Below, in pieces: positions 20,480 through 33,877 of a stretch of 64,000 nucleotides of DNA (position 1 is its first letter; every line of letters starts with the position of its first letter). Source of the stretch: Caenorhabditis remanei (Eukaryota > Nematoda > Chromadorea > Rhabditida > Rhabditidae); NCBI RefSeq assembly GCF_010183535.1, contig NC_071331.1, positions 7,130,001-7,194,000 on the forward strand. Direction: 5' to 3'. Under the pieces are notes generated by a model that did not search any database, had not been told where the DNA came from, and saw nothing but the letters and a program-made list of their open reading frames with translations. The position numbers and the translations under genes are program-made.

Positions 20480-23400
20480 TCAATCTTCACTGTCGAGAGA
20501 AATAAATGCAGCATTGTCATTTTCACGATGATCTCGAAGAGTTGTTCTCGAGTTATTTGGAGCTGAACGACGGCCTTTCGAGAAGATTACACGGTCTTGA
20601 AGCTGGAAATGATAAAAGCTATCAGAAAGACAACGAAGCGTAAGAAATATAGATCGAAGAGATTTTTGAAAGTTATGAGACAGCAAAATTAATATAGGTA
20701 CCAATTTATGTTTCACTTTTGTTTCAAAACTTGAAAATAAATGTTCTTATAGTATATCGACCCCAACACTTTTCAAACCAACCTCATCATCATCCTCATC
20801 CTCATCCAATCCACACGTCTCCACAGCTGGCAATTCTCCAGTATGAGACTCAATAAGTCTCGTATATTTGTATTCCAGCCGTCGATTTCTTCTACAAATG
20901 CAAATGAATCCAATCGAAAGGAGGACCATTGAGAGGACGAGAATAGTCAGAAGTGTCTTCTGGAAAGCAGTGAATGCACTGCAAGCCACTTCTTTCGTTT
21001 GGGAGGCGGCGCCAGTGATAACGCAGTGTCTGGAACATATAACTTGTGTTGAAAAAGAAATGAATTTTTATACTGTTTCGTCAAATTCTGAAAATCACTA
21101 ACAAATATCTTTTCTGATTGGTCGTTAACAGCGTAACTCACTTTTTCGGAATACTATGAATCGTCTGCTTCCCATTAACACATTCTCCATTGATCGTCTC
21201 ATAGTCATTCGATTCACAAACTGGACACGCCTGCGCAGTTTCCATGATCACCAAGAACAGACATCCATCACATGTTCCATCGGGACAACTGTGTGGAAGA
21301 CGCATTTCCATTTGCTTTTTGGTTGGGAGACAACGAGCAACAACTACGAGTTGATTGCCATTCGGACACGTGGAGGAGAGCGATGCAACCGGGTCGAACC
21401 AGAAGAAGACGTCCAGTGGGCGGGACGTGTTGTCGTGGCTGTCTGAATAATAAAATCCAATTATTTACTGTTCTAGCACCACCAGATTATGAGTAGGTTA
21501 TAATAAAATTTGTTACATCGATTTCTTTTTCCTACTCACCATACTCCAACACCTCATCACTTAAACTCGTGTTCCCACGAGTCCTACTCGTAGTGATTGA
21601 ATCCAATCGACTCGCCACTAACAACGGAGTCACGTAGGCAGTCTTCGACCTATTCGAACTAGGAGTTGGCAGTGCAGTCACTCGACAAGCAAGTCCTTCA
21701 ACAGCCTCTTTATCTTGGTCCAGTATTCCTATCATATCGAAATTATCGTATTGTTCCTGACATTTGATGTTAGGAGGGAACAGGGCGACAGAGAAGAAGT
21801 GATAGTAGGCTGAGCCTTCTCGGGAGAATACGCGGACACCAGAGATGTTCCATGATCTTAAATTATTCCAAATTTGAAAGAACATTATTAAGGTTTCACA
21901 TTTTCTATATTAGTAATATCAATATTTCAAGACAGTGATCCAGACTCATTTTTGATATTGGCTAACCTTCCAACAAACGGCGAGAAATCATAAGTGAACT
22001 TCGTCTCATTGTTATCCTTCCCTCCAGAATCCAACTGAATCTTCCCAATAGCTGTACACGTCACTCCATCCTTTGACGTCAATCCTTGTCCACACGGAAC
22101 ACAACTTTTGACTCCAACTCTACTCGAAGAAGCGTTCACAATCGTGTTCACCGGACACGACACACACAATTTCGTCACTTCGTGCATATAATTTCCAGCC
22201 GGACACGGCACACACGTCTCTCCTCCAGCAGTATGTGGGCATGTCAGACATTGAGATGCACCGCCGCCTTGTCCTCCACGATGTCCGACATTGGTAACGT
22301 TGATTGAGTAGATTCTAGCTTCATCTGAGATTCTATCCTCTCCAGATGACACTCCAGACCGTAAGAATGCAACCATAAACCGCGCAGGAGTGTTTTTAGT
22401 TACAGTATGACTCCAGACTCGTTTACTGTTTGTTCCGTTGAATGCAGCAAGGAAGTGATAGAATGATTCTCGTTGTCCCTTGATTCCAGCTGACATGTCT
22501 TCTATGAAGTAGAGGGCGCATGACTCATCAGCACAGGAAGTTTCAAATACTATTGTCACTTGAGCCACTGGTACTTTCATAGTTTTGGATGGCTTAGGGG
22601 CAAGAGGGTTCCAGAATCCCTCTTCTATCGAAAGAATCAGTTCGAAGGCGATTCCAAGCTCAAGGGATGGAGCAGAGATGAGAGAGTCACCGGAAGGAAG
22701 CCAGGCGTCGCCAATGTTACAAGTAGTTGCGACGTCTGGAAATATTGTTACAGTTTCACTTTCGTAATTAAGGTTTCAATGATACATGAGTTTATTGAGT
22801 ACTCGGTCAAACAAACTTTCACTCACCTTCAGAAATATATTCACATCGACTGCTCAACTTTGGCGGCATAACTGCCCAATTCTGGTATTGTAGTCCGTAG
22901 TTTGGTACTGTGTCGACTGGACATCGGGCGCAAGCTACAAAAGACGAAGCGAGATTAGAATTAGCTAAACAGGGATTGGTACAAAACATGATTTTGAAAC
23001 ATGGAGGATTTTCTTTTTTTTTTGTCTGAATGAGCCGATAAGTGAGGCTTTGCTCATTATTATAAAAACTTGATCTAAACTTTCAAATAGCCAAACTTAT
23101 CCATTTTGGCACTCAAGGCAACTAAATTAGAAAAAATATCAAATTTTATCTGTTTTCCATGGTTAATATTACTTCTAGGTATCAGTTGAGAAACCGGTAA
23201 TTTGGGATATTGATCCATTTTTGTATCTCAGGTACTGATTGTAAACCGGATAGAGTAACAGTTGCACCTTTACATTAATATCAATCACATGGATTAGTAC
23301 AAAGCATGATTTTGAAACATGGAGGATTATCTTCCTATCTAGTAATGCTGATAAGTGAACAACTTTGCTCCTGATAAAAACTTAACCAAGCTAAACTTTC

Positions 23401-25973
23401 AATTAGTCGAACTTTTCTATTTTGACAATCAATGCAACTAATTTGTCACAATAAACACAAAAATCAAATTTTATCTGTTTTCCCTGGTTAATATTACTTC
23501 TATGTAACAGTTAAGAATTTGGTAACCCCACATACTCTCAAGAAATGATTGGAACCAGGATATCATAACTGTAGTTCCACCAGTCACTTCTATAAATTAT
23601 CAGACAGAAAATACTTTTTTAAACTCACAATTCCCATCCGAATAATAATCTTTCTTGCAGAATTCACAGACTCCCAATTTGTTCTTCTCCATTCCGGGAT
23701 TACATTTCGGACACGTCTTCCATGGAGTTGGTGGAGGGAGTTTAGTAGAAGAAGGCATGTCATCTCGACATATCGACGGTAACACTTTCTTGTAGACCGC
23801 CCGACTTGAACCGTTTGTACACGGTTCACGGACTGGATAGTAGTCGGATACACGGCAAGGAGGTCGGTCAATACACTTCTCGGATTTGAATCCAGAGTAT
23901 TGAGATTCTGGACACTTTCCACATTGGGAGGACCCTTTGGAAGAGAAGTGACCAGGGGAGCATGGAATGCATTCCGCAGATCCTCCGGGAGAACTTGTAC
24001 CAGGTGGACAGGCGGTACATTGTCTTGTGAATGCTAATCCTAGTACATCAATCCGATCAATATGAATAGGTTGACTGGATGCCTGGTATCCCAGATTGTT
24101 CTGAATAATCCATGAGATCACATTGGCACCCGACTTCAACTCGATCCTCCGTTTCCTCCAGTCTCCATTCCTCTCTTCTTCATCCTTCTCTTTTTTCGTA
24201 TACTTCAAAAACATTGACTTGGCGACGTCATTGTAACTTTGACACTGCTCGTTACGGATGTCTACTTGCATGGAGAGAGCACGGTTGTTACGGGGCATTC
24301 TGAAAATATGAGAGTAAGCAGTTAATCCACGAAGGAAAGCAGTTTCAAATTCTCTTCAAATTCGAAGAACACTTTTTGCAACAGTAGATATGTCAATATA
24401 GATTTATAATATGTCTGATGATATAAAAAATTTGAGACCGAGGATATCAGTTTGGAGATTAGGAAGTTCAAAAGAGCAGTAAACTAGACGCCACGTTATT
24501 TTGTTATGATACAATGGATAAGAATATGGATATAACATTTTCAGTTATAAAGTCTAGGTAAAAAGAAAATGTTTTTTGACTGAATTTGGTAAGAACATCA
24601 TGTGAGTTTCTTGAGAAAAATAGTGTCAGTTGTTTTGAAATTGTAAGATAGTAAATTCCAGACTTGTCAAAAATCGGGCCGGGTCGAGATTTTTCCTGAA
24701 TTTGGCTCGGCCCGGCCCGTAACTAGTCTGGTAAGATAGAATATGATAGCTGGAGCCATTTTATTGATAGATTTATAAGAATTTTTGACAAAGTTATTAG
24801 GGAAACACAGTCATTAGTAACAGAGCACAGTTGTAAGAACGGTGCGATGCTAACAAAGATGAGAAACGGCAACTATTTTCCTAATTTTTTTGGTACTTAT
24901 TCCGGTTATACAATATCAGTTTTTTTTCGATATCACCCCCGGCACCAGCAGATCATAATCCTATGCTAGCAAAATTTCTTCAAATTTTAATTTATTCCGT
25001 TTCTAGACAGTAATTTCAATACTTTTAATTTTTTTAAGCAGTTGCTTGTAAGATAAATTTGAGAATTTCTCGATAATTGAGCATCAAATTTCTTCAACAG
25101 TTCCCAAGTAAATACTCAAAAACTGGAATGTTTTCTTCAACTCACCGATAAGTGAACTCCACTGATCCTGGCCGGACCAAGTTAGCAGAAAAGGACAATC
25201 TGGAGACACATGGAGTGGGTATGTAGATCAACTTGCCGTCCTTAACAACCCAACCAGCTCTGTAAAAATTTCTAGACTGTTTAGGCTTACTGCTTCAGTT
25301 AATTTTTAACAAATTTTAAAAAGCAACTCTATTTGATGCTCTTATGTTTTCAATACAAAATGAACTCACTCTTTCGGACACTCCACTACTTGACTTTGCT
25401 GACTTGAAAACTGTGTATCCGGGTTGGAATCCATATTATCCACCGAGAAACCACTGGGTAATGTGACAAACTCTTCGTATCTGATACCACCACCCAAACT
25501 GAAGAATCCTGGATTACAGGGACGACAGTGTTGACTGTCGAGGTCGAGGTAGTGACCGGGTTCACACGAGAAGGCTGGAAATGTTTTAGTTGGTTTTTCT
25601 GTCACAAGGAGGTCATATAATTTTGGTCATTTTGGATTTTGATGCTTTCTTTATCAACGAAAATGTATACATTTAAAAACTGTTTGCCACGACCATTTAC
25701 TCGGGACAGTGTTAAATAAGGAAACAACGTGAGTGTGCGAGGCCACTTTTTCGCACTGAAAACTTTGAATGTATAATAAACTCACAGCAATTCAAGCCTC
25801 TCCTCGGAGTTGGCAGATTCGAGCACTGTATTCCACTACGTGGCACTGCAACCCTCCATCTTTCTCCATTCTCATCGCAGTTTGTATACGTGAACTCGTA
25901 ATCCTGATCCGTGCAAATTTGTTGGCATGTAGTGAAGGAGTAGAATATGAACAGGAGGGACGTGATATGAATA
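20480..25973 (-). CDS. ELAPOR (EIG121/KIAA1324)-like type I membrane protein
   Basis: Ten exons on the minus strand: 25973-25786, 25574-25370, 25259-25146, 24299-23629, 22934-22827, 22735-21967, 21856-21540, 21442-21142, 21029-20783, 20602-20480. All join in phase and give about 1013 aa. A hydrophobic signal-type stretch (SLLFIFYSF) begins exon 1; the start codon must lie in an unseen upstream exon because the first acceptor is mid-codon. Features: NPGFFSLGGGIRYEEF, Cys-rich CPPGTSSPGG and CPAGNYMHEV growth-factor-receptor-like repeats, a mannose-6-phosphate-receptor-like region (GTCDGCLFLVIMETA), a transmembrane helix (LLTILVLSMVLLSIGFICI), then a cytoplasmic tail with RRLEYKYTRL, an acidic stretch and VIFSKGRR, as in animal ELAPOR proteins, which act in the endosome-lysosome/Golgi pathway and autophagy. 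The gene looks intact. The last splice (GAG/GTTGGT) was chosen because it continues the family's tail. Confidence 0.88.
24658..24735. repeat. Short GGGCCGG element in ELAPOR-like intron
   Basis: Begins CCAGACTTGTCAAAAATCGG and ends CGGCCCGTAACTAGTCTGG, inverted ends of the GGGCCGG family, about 78 bp. It lies in the intron between exons C and D. Confidence 0.7.
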
Positions 25974-26030
25974 CTGAAATACAAAAAAGAACTGTTTCAA
26001 TTTTATGTCATGTTTGAGTTCTGGACAATC

Positions 26031-26175
26031 ATACTTGTCAAATCACGGGCCGGCCCGCGGGCCGGCCCGCAGGGCCCGCAGCAAGCCTTTTTTTCAATAT
26101 TTTGACGGGCCGGGCCGGAAGATTTTTTTAGCGGGCCCGGCCCGGCCCGGCCCGGCCCGGCCCGTGACAAGTATG
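26031..26175. repeat. GGGCCGG element upstream of ELAPOR-like gene
   Basis: Inverted ends CATACTTGTCAAATCACGGG and CCCGTGACAAGTATG, with CCCGG runs between. It sits just upstream of the first recognised exon, possibly in the first intron or promoter. Confidence 0.8.
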
Positions 26176-26179
26176 TGGA

Positions 26180-29100
26180 CAATTGATTTACTGACTCTGT
26201 GGAAAATCCAAAATCTCTTTTTCTATCTTCCACCCTTAATTATCCCCTCTGTCCATTCCAAATTAGCCTCTGATCCTTCCTCTAGAGGGTGTGGTTGGTT
26301 TTCCATGTGAGCCGTGTGTCAACAAAGAAGATGAAAAGATGAAAATGAAAAAGATGAGAGATAGAGAAATGTACTTTTTTTCTGATTTGTTATTTTGAAA
26401 TAAGAGATGAAATAGAGGATGAAAAGGTGGTGCGTTGGAAGGGATTAAAAATTGGAATTCTTAGAAATTAGTTGTGAGATAGAGAATGTTACCAGTTTCA
26501 GTATTCTTAGAAACACGAAATGAAAGGGAATAATCGAGATTTCAGGAAGTTTCTATCAATTACTTTATGGTTTACGTTTTTCTCAGTGTGGGTCATTTTA
26601 TGGCAATTAAAAATTAAATTTTTATCAGACTTGCCAAAAGTGGTTGAGTTTTCTCTCGGCCCCGGATTTTTAAACAAACTTTTTTTTGCAATTTTTCGAA
26701 ATTTCAGAGTAAAAGTGCTTAAATTACCATGAATATTCACTTTCTGATTAAAATTTAAATTTTTAGTCAGAAATACTCATAAAATATTGGTTCAAAACGG
26801 GATGGCAAGGCGACGCAATTTTTGTTCAGTCAAAAAAAATTGGAGAACACTTTTTTTTGCAGTTTTAAAATGAAGTGAAATTTGCAAATAGTTCCAGTTC
26901 CTAATATAATAAAAATTATGTTTTTAAAATTTTGAAATTCACCTTTTAAAACTAGAAATCCGTTTCATGTCTATAATTTTCTACTGAAAACTGCAAACAA
27001 TAATTTCATTTTCAGTCATTGCTTAAATTTGATAATAAGTTCAAAATATTGATTTGTCAGGACGAATCTTTTCTCCATTTATGTTTTTGCAAATATTGAG
27101 TTGAAACTAGAAATCTTGAAATTTACCCCTATTTCAAAACTGAAAAGAAATTAAGAATTTTTTTTAAAACTTCTCTTGAGTGTTGCTACTTGAAATCGCT
27201 CTTGAAAAAATCAAGATTTTCTCCAGATTTTGAAAATTTGAGCGAAAAAAAACCGTGTATCAAACTTTGTATTTTTCCTGTTTCATGGTGTTTATTAATG
27301 GAAAGAAAAATGCGTTGCAATTGATAGATACAGAATTTTTTATCGAACACTATTTCGTCATTCTCCAGTATTCAAAAGTTGTTCAAAAAAATAAAACTCA
27401 CCAATACATATTTGTTGATATTTTGCTTGTTTATCCCCGGCTCAGAAGTTAATAGTACACAGGTTTAGTGAGGAGCGGCTTAACCACTTTAGAGCACTTT
27501 TAGTTGATAGTATATCTTCTTCGATTCCAATTCCACATTCTCCAACTTGACAGACAATTTTAATTATCCCAAGTGAGTGAAAGCAGCTTTTGAAAAAGAA
27601 TGGAGAAGAGAATAGAGAAGAAGCGGGGAGAGAGAGCTAGAGACGAAGACATCCAGAAGACGTGTCTTGTTTTGGAAGAGGAGAGCCCGTGTGTCTGCGT
27701 CTCTCGTTCCTCCCGTACTCTCTCGTGTCAGCTTCTCGTGTCACAGAGAGAGAGAAAAATATCGATATTGGAGGGCGACAGACAACGTCGCTCCCTCTCT
27801 TTTCTATTCTGGAGAGGAAGGGGGACGGCGAAGCATGCAAATGCATTTGGAATCATTGTGAAGGACGGACGACGGAGAAGAAGGCAGATGGGTGTCCTTT
27901 CGGGGGGAGCAGATAATATTGGCTTCGTTAGGTGGGAGGGGAAGAGAATTTAGGGCAAATGACGGTTCTTTTGGATTGACGTTAATGGGAGGGAGAGGGT
28001 GAAATGAAAAATGGAATTTCGCTTATTTGATTTTCTGTTTCCGGAATCTTGTATATTTTTATGGTCAATAGGAGATCTTACTAATACTTGAGTAATTAGA
28101 ACAGATTTATAACAGGGCGGTTTGAGATTTTTCACTGACCCAGGTTTCAGTACAACATTTGATTTTTGGATTTTTTTGCAAAAACAAACACCGATTTAAA
28201 TAACCAATTTATTACAATTTCACTATTTTGTTTTATTAATCATGATAATGAAATGGCAATAGTATTCGGTTATTGAATATTATTATCATCTAGGTGAAAA
28301 AAAGAAAGAAAGAAGAAGAATGACATCCTTAACATTAGCTCTGGCCACACTAACTGGTTGACGTTGAACAGTTGCTCCCACATCTCTCCAACCAGAATGT
28401 ATGTATTGCTAATAACTTTATAAGTGTTTCACCAAACAATTATGAATATCATGAAACAGAAAAATACAGTTTGTATACTCAAAATCTGGAGAAAAACTTG
28501 ATTTTCTCAACAGCTATTTCACTCCAGAACATTGTATTTGAAAAAATTATATAAAATCTTTGCAGTTTCGAAATTAGGAGAATTGACGAGATTCCTTGAC
28601 TATTTGATTATCGGTCTCCTTATTCATCGATATTTTGAACTTATCATCAAATTTCAGCAATGACTGAAAATTAAATTATTGTATGTAGTTTTCAAAGTTA
28701 TAGACCTTCTAATTTAAAAAAATTGAAGTAAACATTTTTAAACCATATTTTTTCATCACATTAGAAATTGGATCTCTTTACAAATTTCCATTCGTTTTAA
28801 AACTGCAAAAATGTTCTTCAAATACTTTTAGTATGAAAAAGATTCTCTTCATGAAAAAAACCGTTGACATTAGTTGAAAATCGTTTGTTTTTACAAAAAT
28901 TAAGACTCGAATGTCGATTTCTCATTGTTAAAATTATTTTTTCGTGGTTAGAAGTGCATTAATGAACAAATAATTGTTGAATCAAGGGTTCGTTCAGTTT
29001 TGTTCTATCAATTTTTATTCACTTCATCCTCAATTTCATCTCTTTTTCCAATATAACAAATCAGAAAAAAGCATACTTGCAACGGGCCGGGCCTTGACGA

Positions 29101-29240
29101 GAATTTCCACGTCCCTGCTGAAAACACTAGAACTGAAATTTTGAACAAGAATTTGAATTTTTTGAATTTTTTTGAATTGTTTCCCAAAAATGTCGAATTC
29201 GAAAATCCAATCAAAAATCCAACGTGACCTCAATTATTTA
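26180..29240. other. Non-coding stretch with GA-rich block
   Basis: 26225-26480 is the duplicated 5' flank seen also at 2165-2500 and (inverted) 36290-36450. 27590-27960 is rich in GAGA/AGAAG on the plus strand with several chance frames; it could be a promoter region of the ELAPOR-like gene, whose first exon has not been found. 29079-29115 is a one-armed remnant of a GGGCCGG element (CATACTTGCAACGGGCCGGG). Otherwise AT-rich with nothing recognisable. Confidence 0.4.
28320..28386 (-). pseudogene. 67-bp fragment of the cysteine-rich secreted gene
   Basis: Matches 42614-42680 (exon 2 of the gene at 41.9-47.8 kb) almost exactly, including TGACATCCTTAACATTAGCT, then diverges on both sides. It is a short transplanted exon piece with no coding use. 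Confidence 0.75.
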
Positions 29241-29248
29241 ATCTCCTT

Positions 29249-31800
29249 GTGACAGTAAAACGTATAAAAACATTTTCAGCCCTCTCGTGTGAACCCGGTC
29301 ACTACCTAGACCTCGACAGCCAGCACTGTCGTCCCTGTAACCCTGGATTCTTCAGTTTGGGAGGTGGTATCAGATACGAGGAGTTTGTCACATTACCCAG
29401 TGGTTTCTCGGTGGATAATATGGATTCCAACCCGGATACACAGTTTTCAAGTCAGCAAAGTCAAGTGGTGGAATGTCCGAAAGAGTGAGTTTGTGTGATA
29501 TAGAAAAGATTGGAACATCAAAAAGTGATGCTTTTTAAAATTTGTTAAAATTTAACCGAAACAGTAAGCATAAACAATCTAGAAATGTTTACAGAGCCGG
29601 CTGGGTTTCCAAGGACGGCGAGTTGATCTACATACCCACTCCATGTGTCTCCAGATTGTCATTTTCTGCAAACTTGGTCCGGCCAGGATCGATATGACGG
29701 ATCCGTACCATATTCATTTTTTTTGTTTAAATAACGGTAAAGAGGCATGATACCAAATTCAGTAAAGAATGTTTTCTTTTTACCTAGGCCTTATAACTGG
29801 AAATTTTTTATCCATGGTTAAACAGAATATCGTGGAGAAGTGGTAATTTTACTGCTCTTTTTAGCTCCCAAGTCTCCATACTCATATCCTTCAAAATGGT
29901 TTTTTTTGCTAACTGTTGTAAGTGCTTTTAGATTTGAAGAGTACTTGAAACTGCTTTAAAAAATTTAATCCCTTTCAAACATACCCTCATATCTTCAGAA
30001 TGCCCCGTAAGGGCTAGCATTTTACTTTAGCATACATTTCTAGGATTAGGATTCACAAGATAATGTACCGCCTGTCCAACTGGTACAAGTTTCCCCAGAG
30101 GATCTGCAGAATGCATTCCATGCTCTCCTGGTCACTTCTCTTCGGGTCCTCCCAATGTGGAAAGTGTCCAGTTCTTCTACTAAACTCCCTTCACCAACTC
30201 CATGGAAGACGTGTCCGAAATGTAATCCCGGAATGGAGAAGAACACATTGGGAGTCTGTGAAAGAAAGATTATTATCCGGATGGGAATTGTGAGTTTTTT
30301 TTTAAGTGTACAGGGTGGAGAGGTTACTGAGATACGATGGAAGCTCAACACGCAAGATTACCGAATTCTTGACTGATACATGGAAGACATGTTAATCATG
30401 TAAAACAAAAAAAAGTTGATTATTTTTCAAGTTTAGTTGTCTTGAGTGTCAAAATAAATAAGTTTTTTTCTATTTGAAAGCATAAGTTTTATAATCAGAA
30501 GCAAAGCTGTTCGCTTATCAGTCTTATCAAGAAAAGAATCCTCCATGTTTCAAAGTCATGTTTTGTACGAATCACTGTTTAGCAAATTTTAATAATGAAA
30601 TTCTTCTTGCGCCCGCTGTCCAGTCGACACTGTACCAAACTACTGGCTACAATACCAGAATTAGGAAGTTATGCCAATTTTTCCAGACGTCGCAACTACT
30701 TGTAACATTGGCGACGCCTGGCTTCCTTCCGGTGACTCTCTCATCTCTGCTAAATCCCTTGAAATTGGAATCGCCTTCGAAATGAGTTTTGAGTGTTGAT
30801 AAAAAGAGGCTGTTGAAGGACTTGCTTGTCGAGTGACTGCACTGCCAACTCCCAGTTCGAATAGATCTAAAACTGCCTACGTGACTCCGTTGTTAGTGGC
30901 GAGTCGATTGGATTCAATCACTACGAGTAGGACTCATGGGAACACGAGTTTGGGTGATGAGGTGTTGGAGTATGGTGAGTTTAAGGAGGACAGTAGCGTA
31001 ATATATTCTGTTACAACCAATTTATAATCTGGTAGTACTAAAACAGTGAATAATTGTATTCTATTATTCAGACAGCCACGACAACACGTCCCGCCCACTG
31101 GACGTCTTCTTTTGGTTCGACCCGGTTGCATCGCTCTCTTCCACGTGTCCGAATGGTAATCAACTCGTAGTTGTTGCTCGTTGTCTCCCAACCAAAAAAC
31201 AAATGGAAATGCGTCTTCCACACAGTTGTCCCGATGGAACATGTGATGGATGTCTATTCTTGGTGATCATGGAAACTGCGCAGGCGTGTCCAGTTTGTGA
31301 ATCGAATGACTATGAGACGATCAATGGAGAATGTGTTAATGGGAAGCAGACGATTCATAGTATTCCGAAAAAGTGAGTTTATCTGAGAATGTATAAGTTA
31401 ATGAAAAAATAGATTTGGAACTGATTTTCTGAATTGGATGAAACAGTATAGAAACAGTTCCTAACACAAACTCTAAATTCCAGGACGGCGTGTTATCTCC
31501 AACAATTATGTTTTAAATTCATTTTACAAACATATGTTCACAGACATACAAATACGACCACGAATTTTGATCCTTGAAAGTGAAAGCGAAATTTTCATTA
31601 TTTAGCTGTTCCACTCAACTGTTTTTAGATTTAATGAAAACTTTTAATTGTTGGGTGTTTTGCTATAACCACTCTTTTCATCCGTAACGGGCAATATCAG
31701 AATTACAATGATTTTGCCAAGTCAATGTTTTTGAAGTATACGAAAAAAGAGAAGGATGAAGAAAAGAGGAATGGGGACTGGAGGAAACGGAGGATCGAGT
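29249..31800 (+). pseudogene. Inverted partial copy of the ELAPOR-like gene
   Basis: Plus-strand blocks match exons of the minus-strand gene: exon B intact at about 29278-29486, exon C about 29595-29690, pieces of exon D 30000-30295 with large deletions, exon E part about 30610-30655, exon F part 30685-30785, exon G part about 30805-30975, exon H 31070-31372. A further exon D piece lies out of order at 31715-31800. Frameshifts and missing exons rule out a normal product. Individual exons remain close to the parent, so the duplication is not very old. Confidence 0.85.
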
Positions 31801-33523
31801 GGAAGTACATAAATCTTGGAGATCTATAGTAAGATCAAAATTTGAAAGAAAAATATCATAATAATTTTCTGAATGAACATATGTTATTGTGACTCGAAAG
31901 GACCTCGTATATCAATTCGTTTGAGATTAATGTGTTCTTCTTTACAGGTAATGTGAATCGGAAACATTTTTAGAAGAGAATAGGTTAAGTGATATATTTA
32001 AAACTCTCTAATCATATATATGTGATTGATAGTGTAAAGTTCTCAATCACCTGCAGACAACAAAGTCTTTAAAAATAAAATTTGAGTGTTTATTGTTATA
32101 CATACGCAATAACCCGAAGAATTGTTTAAAGAACCGAAAATAAGTCTTGAAAATTTAGTGAAACAGTGATTATTGAGTTTTCCTTTGAATTGTCCTATTC
32201 CAGACATCAAGTAATCAAATGAGTCGCATCCCAATCGAAAAAATTTGCGGAACCAGCAATTAGTTTGATCACCTTTTTTTCTGTCATTACTTGTCGCTAT
32301 TGTTTTGGAGGATGCATGCTCACATAGAAATATATTGCGACCCTTAGGTATTGTTAATTTCCGAGCCAACTAAATCATCTGATCCTATCAAACCAACAAT
32401 AGTGAATATGTAGAGTATGTCTAACGGTATTTTTATAAAACTTGTAAATTTGCAGAACGTTTTTTTCAAAAGTATGTATTTCTTCTTGATGAAAACACTG
32501 TTCTTAAATAATTTGTCATTCGAAAACCTTAAATAATTTGTCATTCGAAAACCAACGTGTTAATTTTTTTGCGAAGACTAATCTGGGAACTGATAATTCG
32601 ATTTCTTATTGTCGATTTTTGGTATTCTTTTAGAAAATTCATTCTCCGTTTTGATAAACCAGAAAACTTCCTTACTCAAAACCAAAGCAATAGAAGTTTC
32701 GATATTAAACAAATGTTCTGAATATTTTGAATTTGAATTTGAATTTGAAGTCTTGTAAACAATTTTTTTTAAAGTAACTGTTTCTAATTCCTCTCTGAAA
32801 CTGCAATTCATTGCTGTAGCAGTGGGTGCTTTATGCTGCAGACAAAGTTGCAGAATGGCATAATTTTTATATTGGAGTATAATATTGGAAAGTTTTGGTA
32901 CAATCTATATTTGTTTCAATAACCTGTCGCAATCAAAAAGTTGAAAAAAGCTTCTCTAGTACGTAGAAATGATTTCACTGTTTCTTGGTATTTTTGAACT
33001 TCAGCGTTTCAGCTTTTTACTATTGGAATGTCGTAGTAATATAAATTCAAAATGATGCCTACTTCAACTTTGTGAAACATGGAAAGCTGAAATTGACTCC
33101 AGTTTGAAACACAGTTTAACTTTTAATTGTAACGGTAATTAGAAAATACTCATAATTTATATCATCATAACAATTTGTGCTGCAAACTAGGTTTTTAAAA
33201 ATTTGATCGTATAATATCCCTTCATGTTACTGTGATCGATGTTGTTTTAGTGAAACTGGATATTTCGGTTTGAAATTCATAATGCCGTCAATTTGATGCA
33301 GTACCGTAAAACAAACAGTCAAAGATTTAATACAGTAAAAATGAAACGGTGATTCACATTTAATCAATTCAAAGATTTTCAGTCAGAATGTATAAATATT
33401 CAGGCACCACAATTTTTATTTGATTCAAAGGATTACAATTGCTCGTAGGACATGTGGTGGGTCCGGAATAGATAAACCATCGTGGAATCCACATCGAATA
33501 TGGTTATCAGAGCCAACCTCGAT
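31801..33523. other. Non-coding, part of a triplicated segment
   Basis: About 32740-32890 and 33220-33400 resemble 37525-37640 plus 38190-38360, and 39640-39750 plus 41690-41850. A 25-bp direct repeat (AATAATTTGTCATTCGAAAA core) lies at about 32505-32553. No gene seen. Confidence 0.5.
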
Positions 33524-33877
33524 TCATTGCGGAGTTGCGAATACGTCCCCTCCGTGTCTATGTAAAGAGGCCACGAAGAACCAACACTGAGTTCATTTTG
33601 CATGATTTTCACGATTTAAGCAAAGTTGGAAGTGATATGGTGATTAATTTCTCACCAATACTCTCTCCAATTTCCTGAAAAAGTGTGCATCCAATTCGAT
33701 GAGGTCATTGCTATCTCTTATCAGTTCAAACAGTGCAACTCCCACTCCTCTCGAGAATCCAAATTGCCCTCCAAAAGAGAGAATATACCGGATCATTCCT
33801 CGGGAGAGTTGAACTCCTCCCTCCAACTTCCTCCCTAATAACCTAATTGCGAAACCTTGACATTGTCTTTGGCTCAT
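33524..33877 (-). CDS. Possible small two-exon gene
   Basis: Exon 1 is 33877-33656 (MSQRQCQGFAIRLLG...), exon 2 33586-33524 ending TGA, joined in phase by GTGAGA...AACTCAG; total about 94 aa. The ATG is 13 nt after an acceptor-like ATTTTCAG, which would suit SL trans-splicing. The protein is basic, with a central Gly-rich hydrophobic part (YILSFGGQFGFSRGVGVALF) and a charged helix. I do not recognise the family. It lies where the 3' flank of the cysteine-rich gene has been duplicated, so it may be a relic of another gene. Confidence 0.4.

Noticed and set aside
26003..26310. Gly/Pro/Ala/Arg-rich frames near 26 kb and similar ones at 34.8 and 39.8 kb
   Set aside because: Products of GGGCCGG motif runs, not genes.
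27600..27953. 117-codon plus-strand frame in GA-rich DNA
   Set aside because: Biased composition (Arg/Glu/Ser from GAGA runs), overlapping frames on both strands, no splice context or family.
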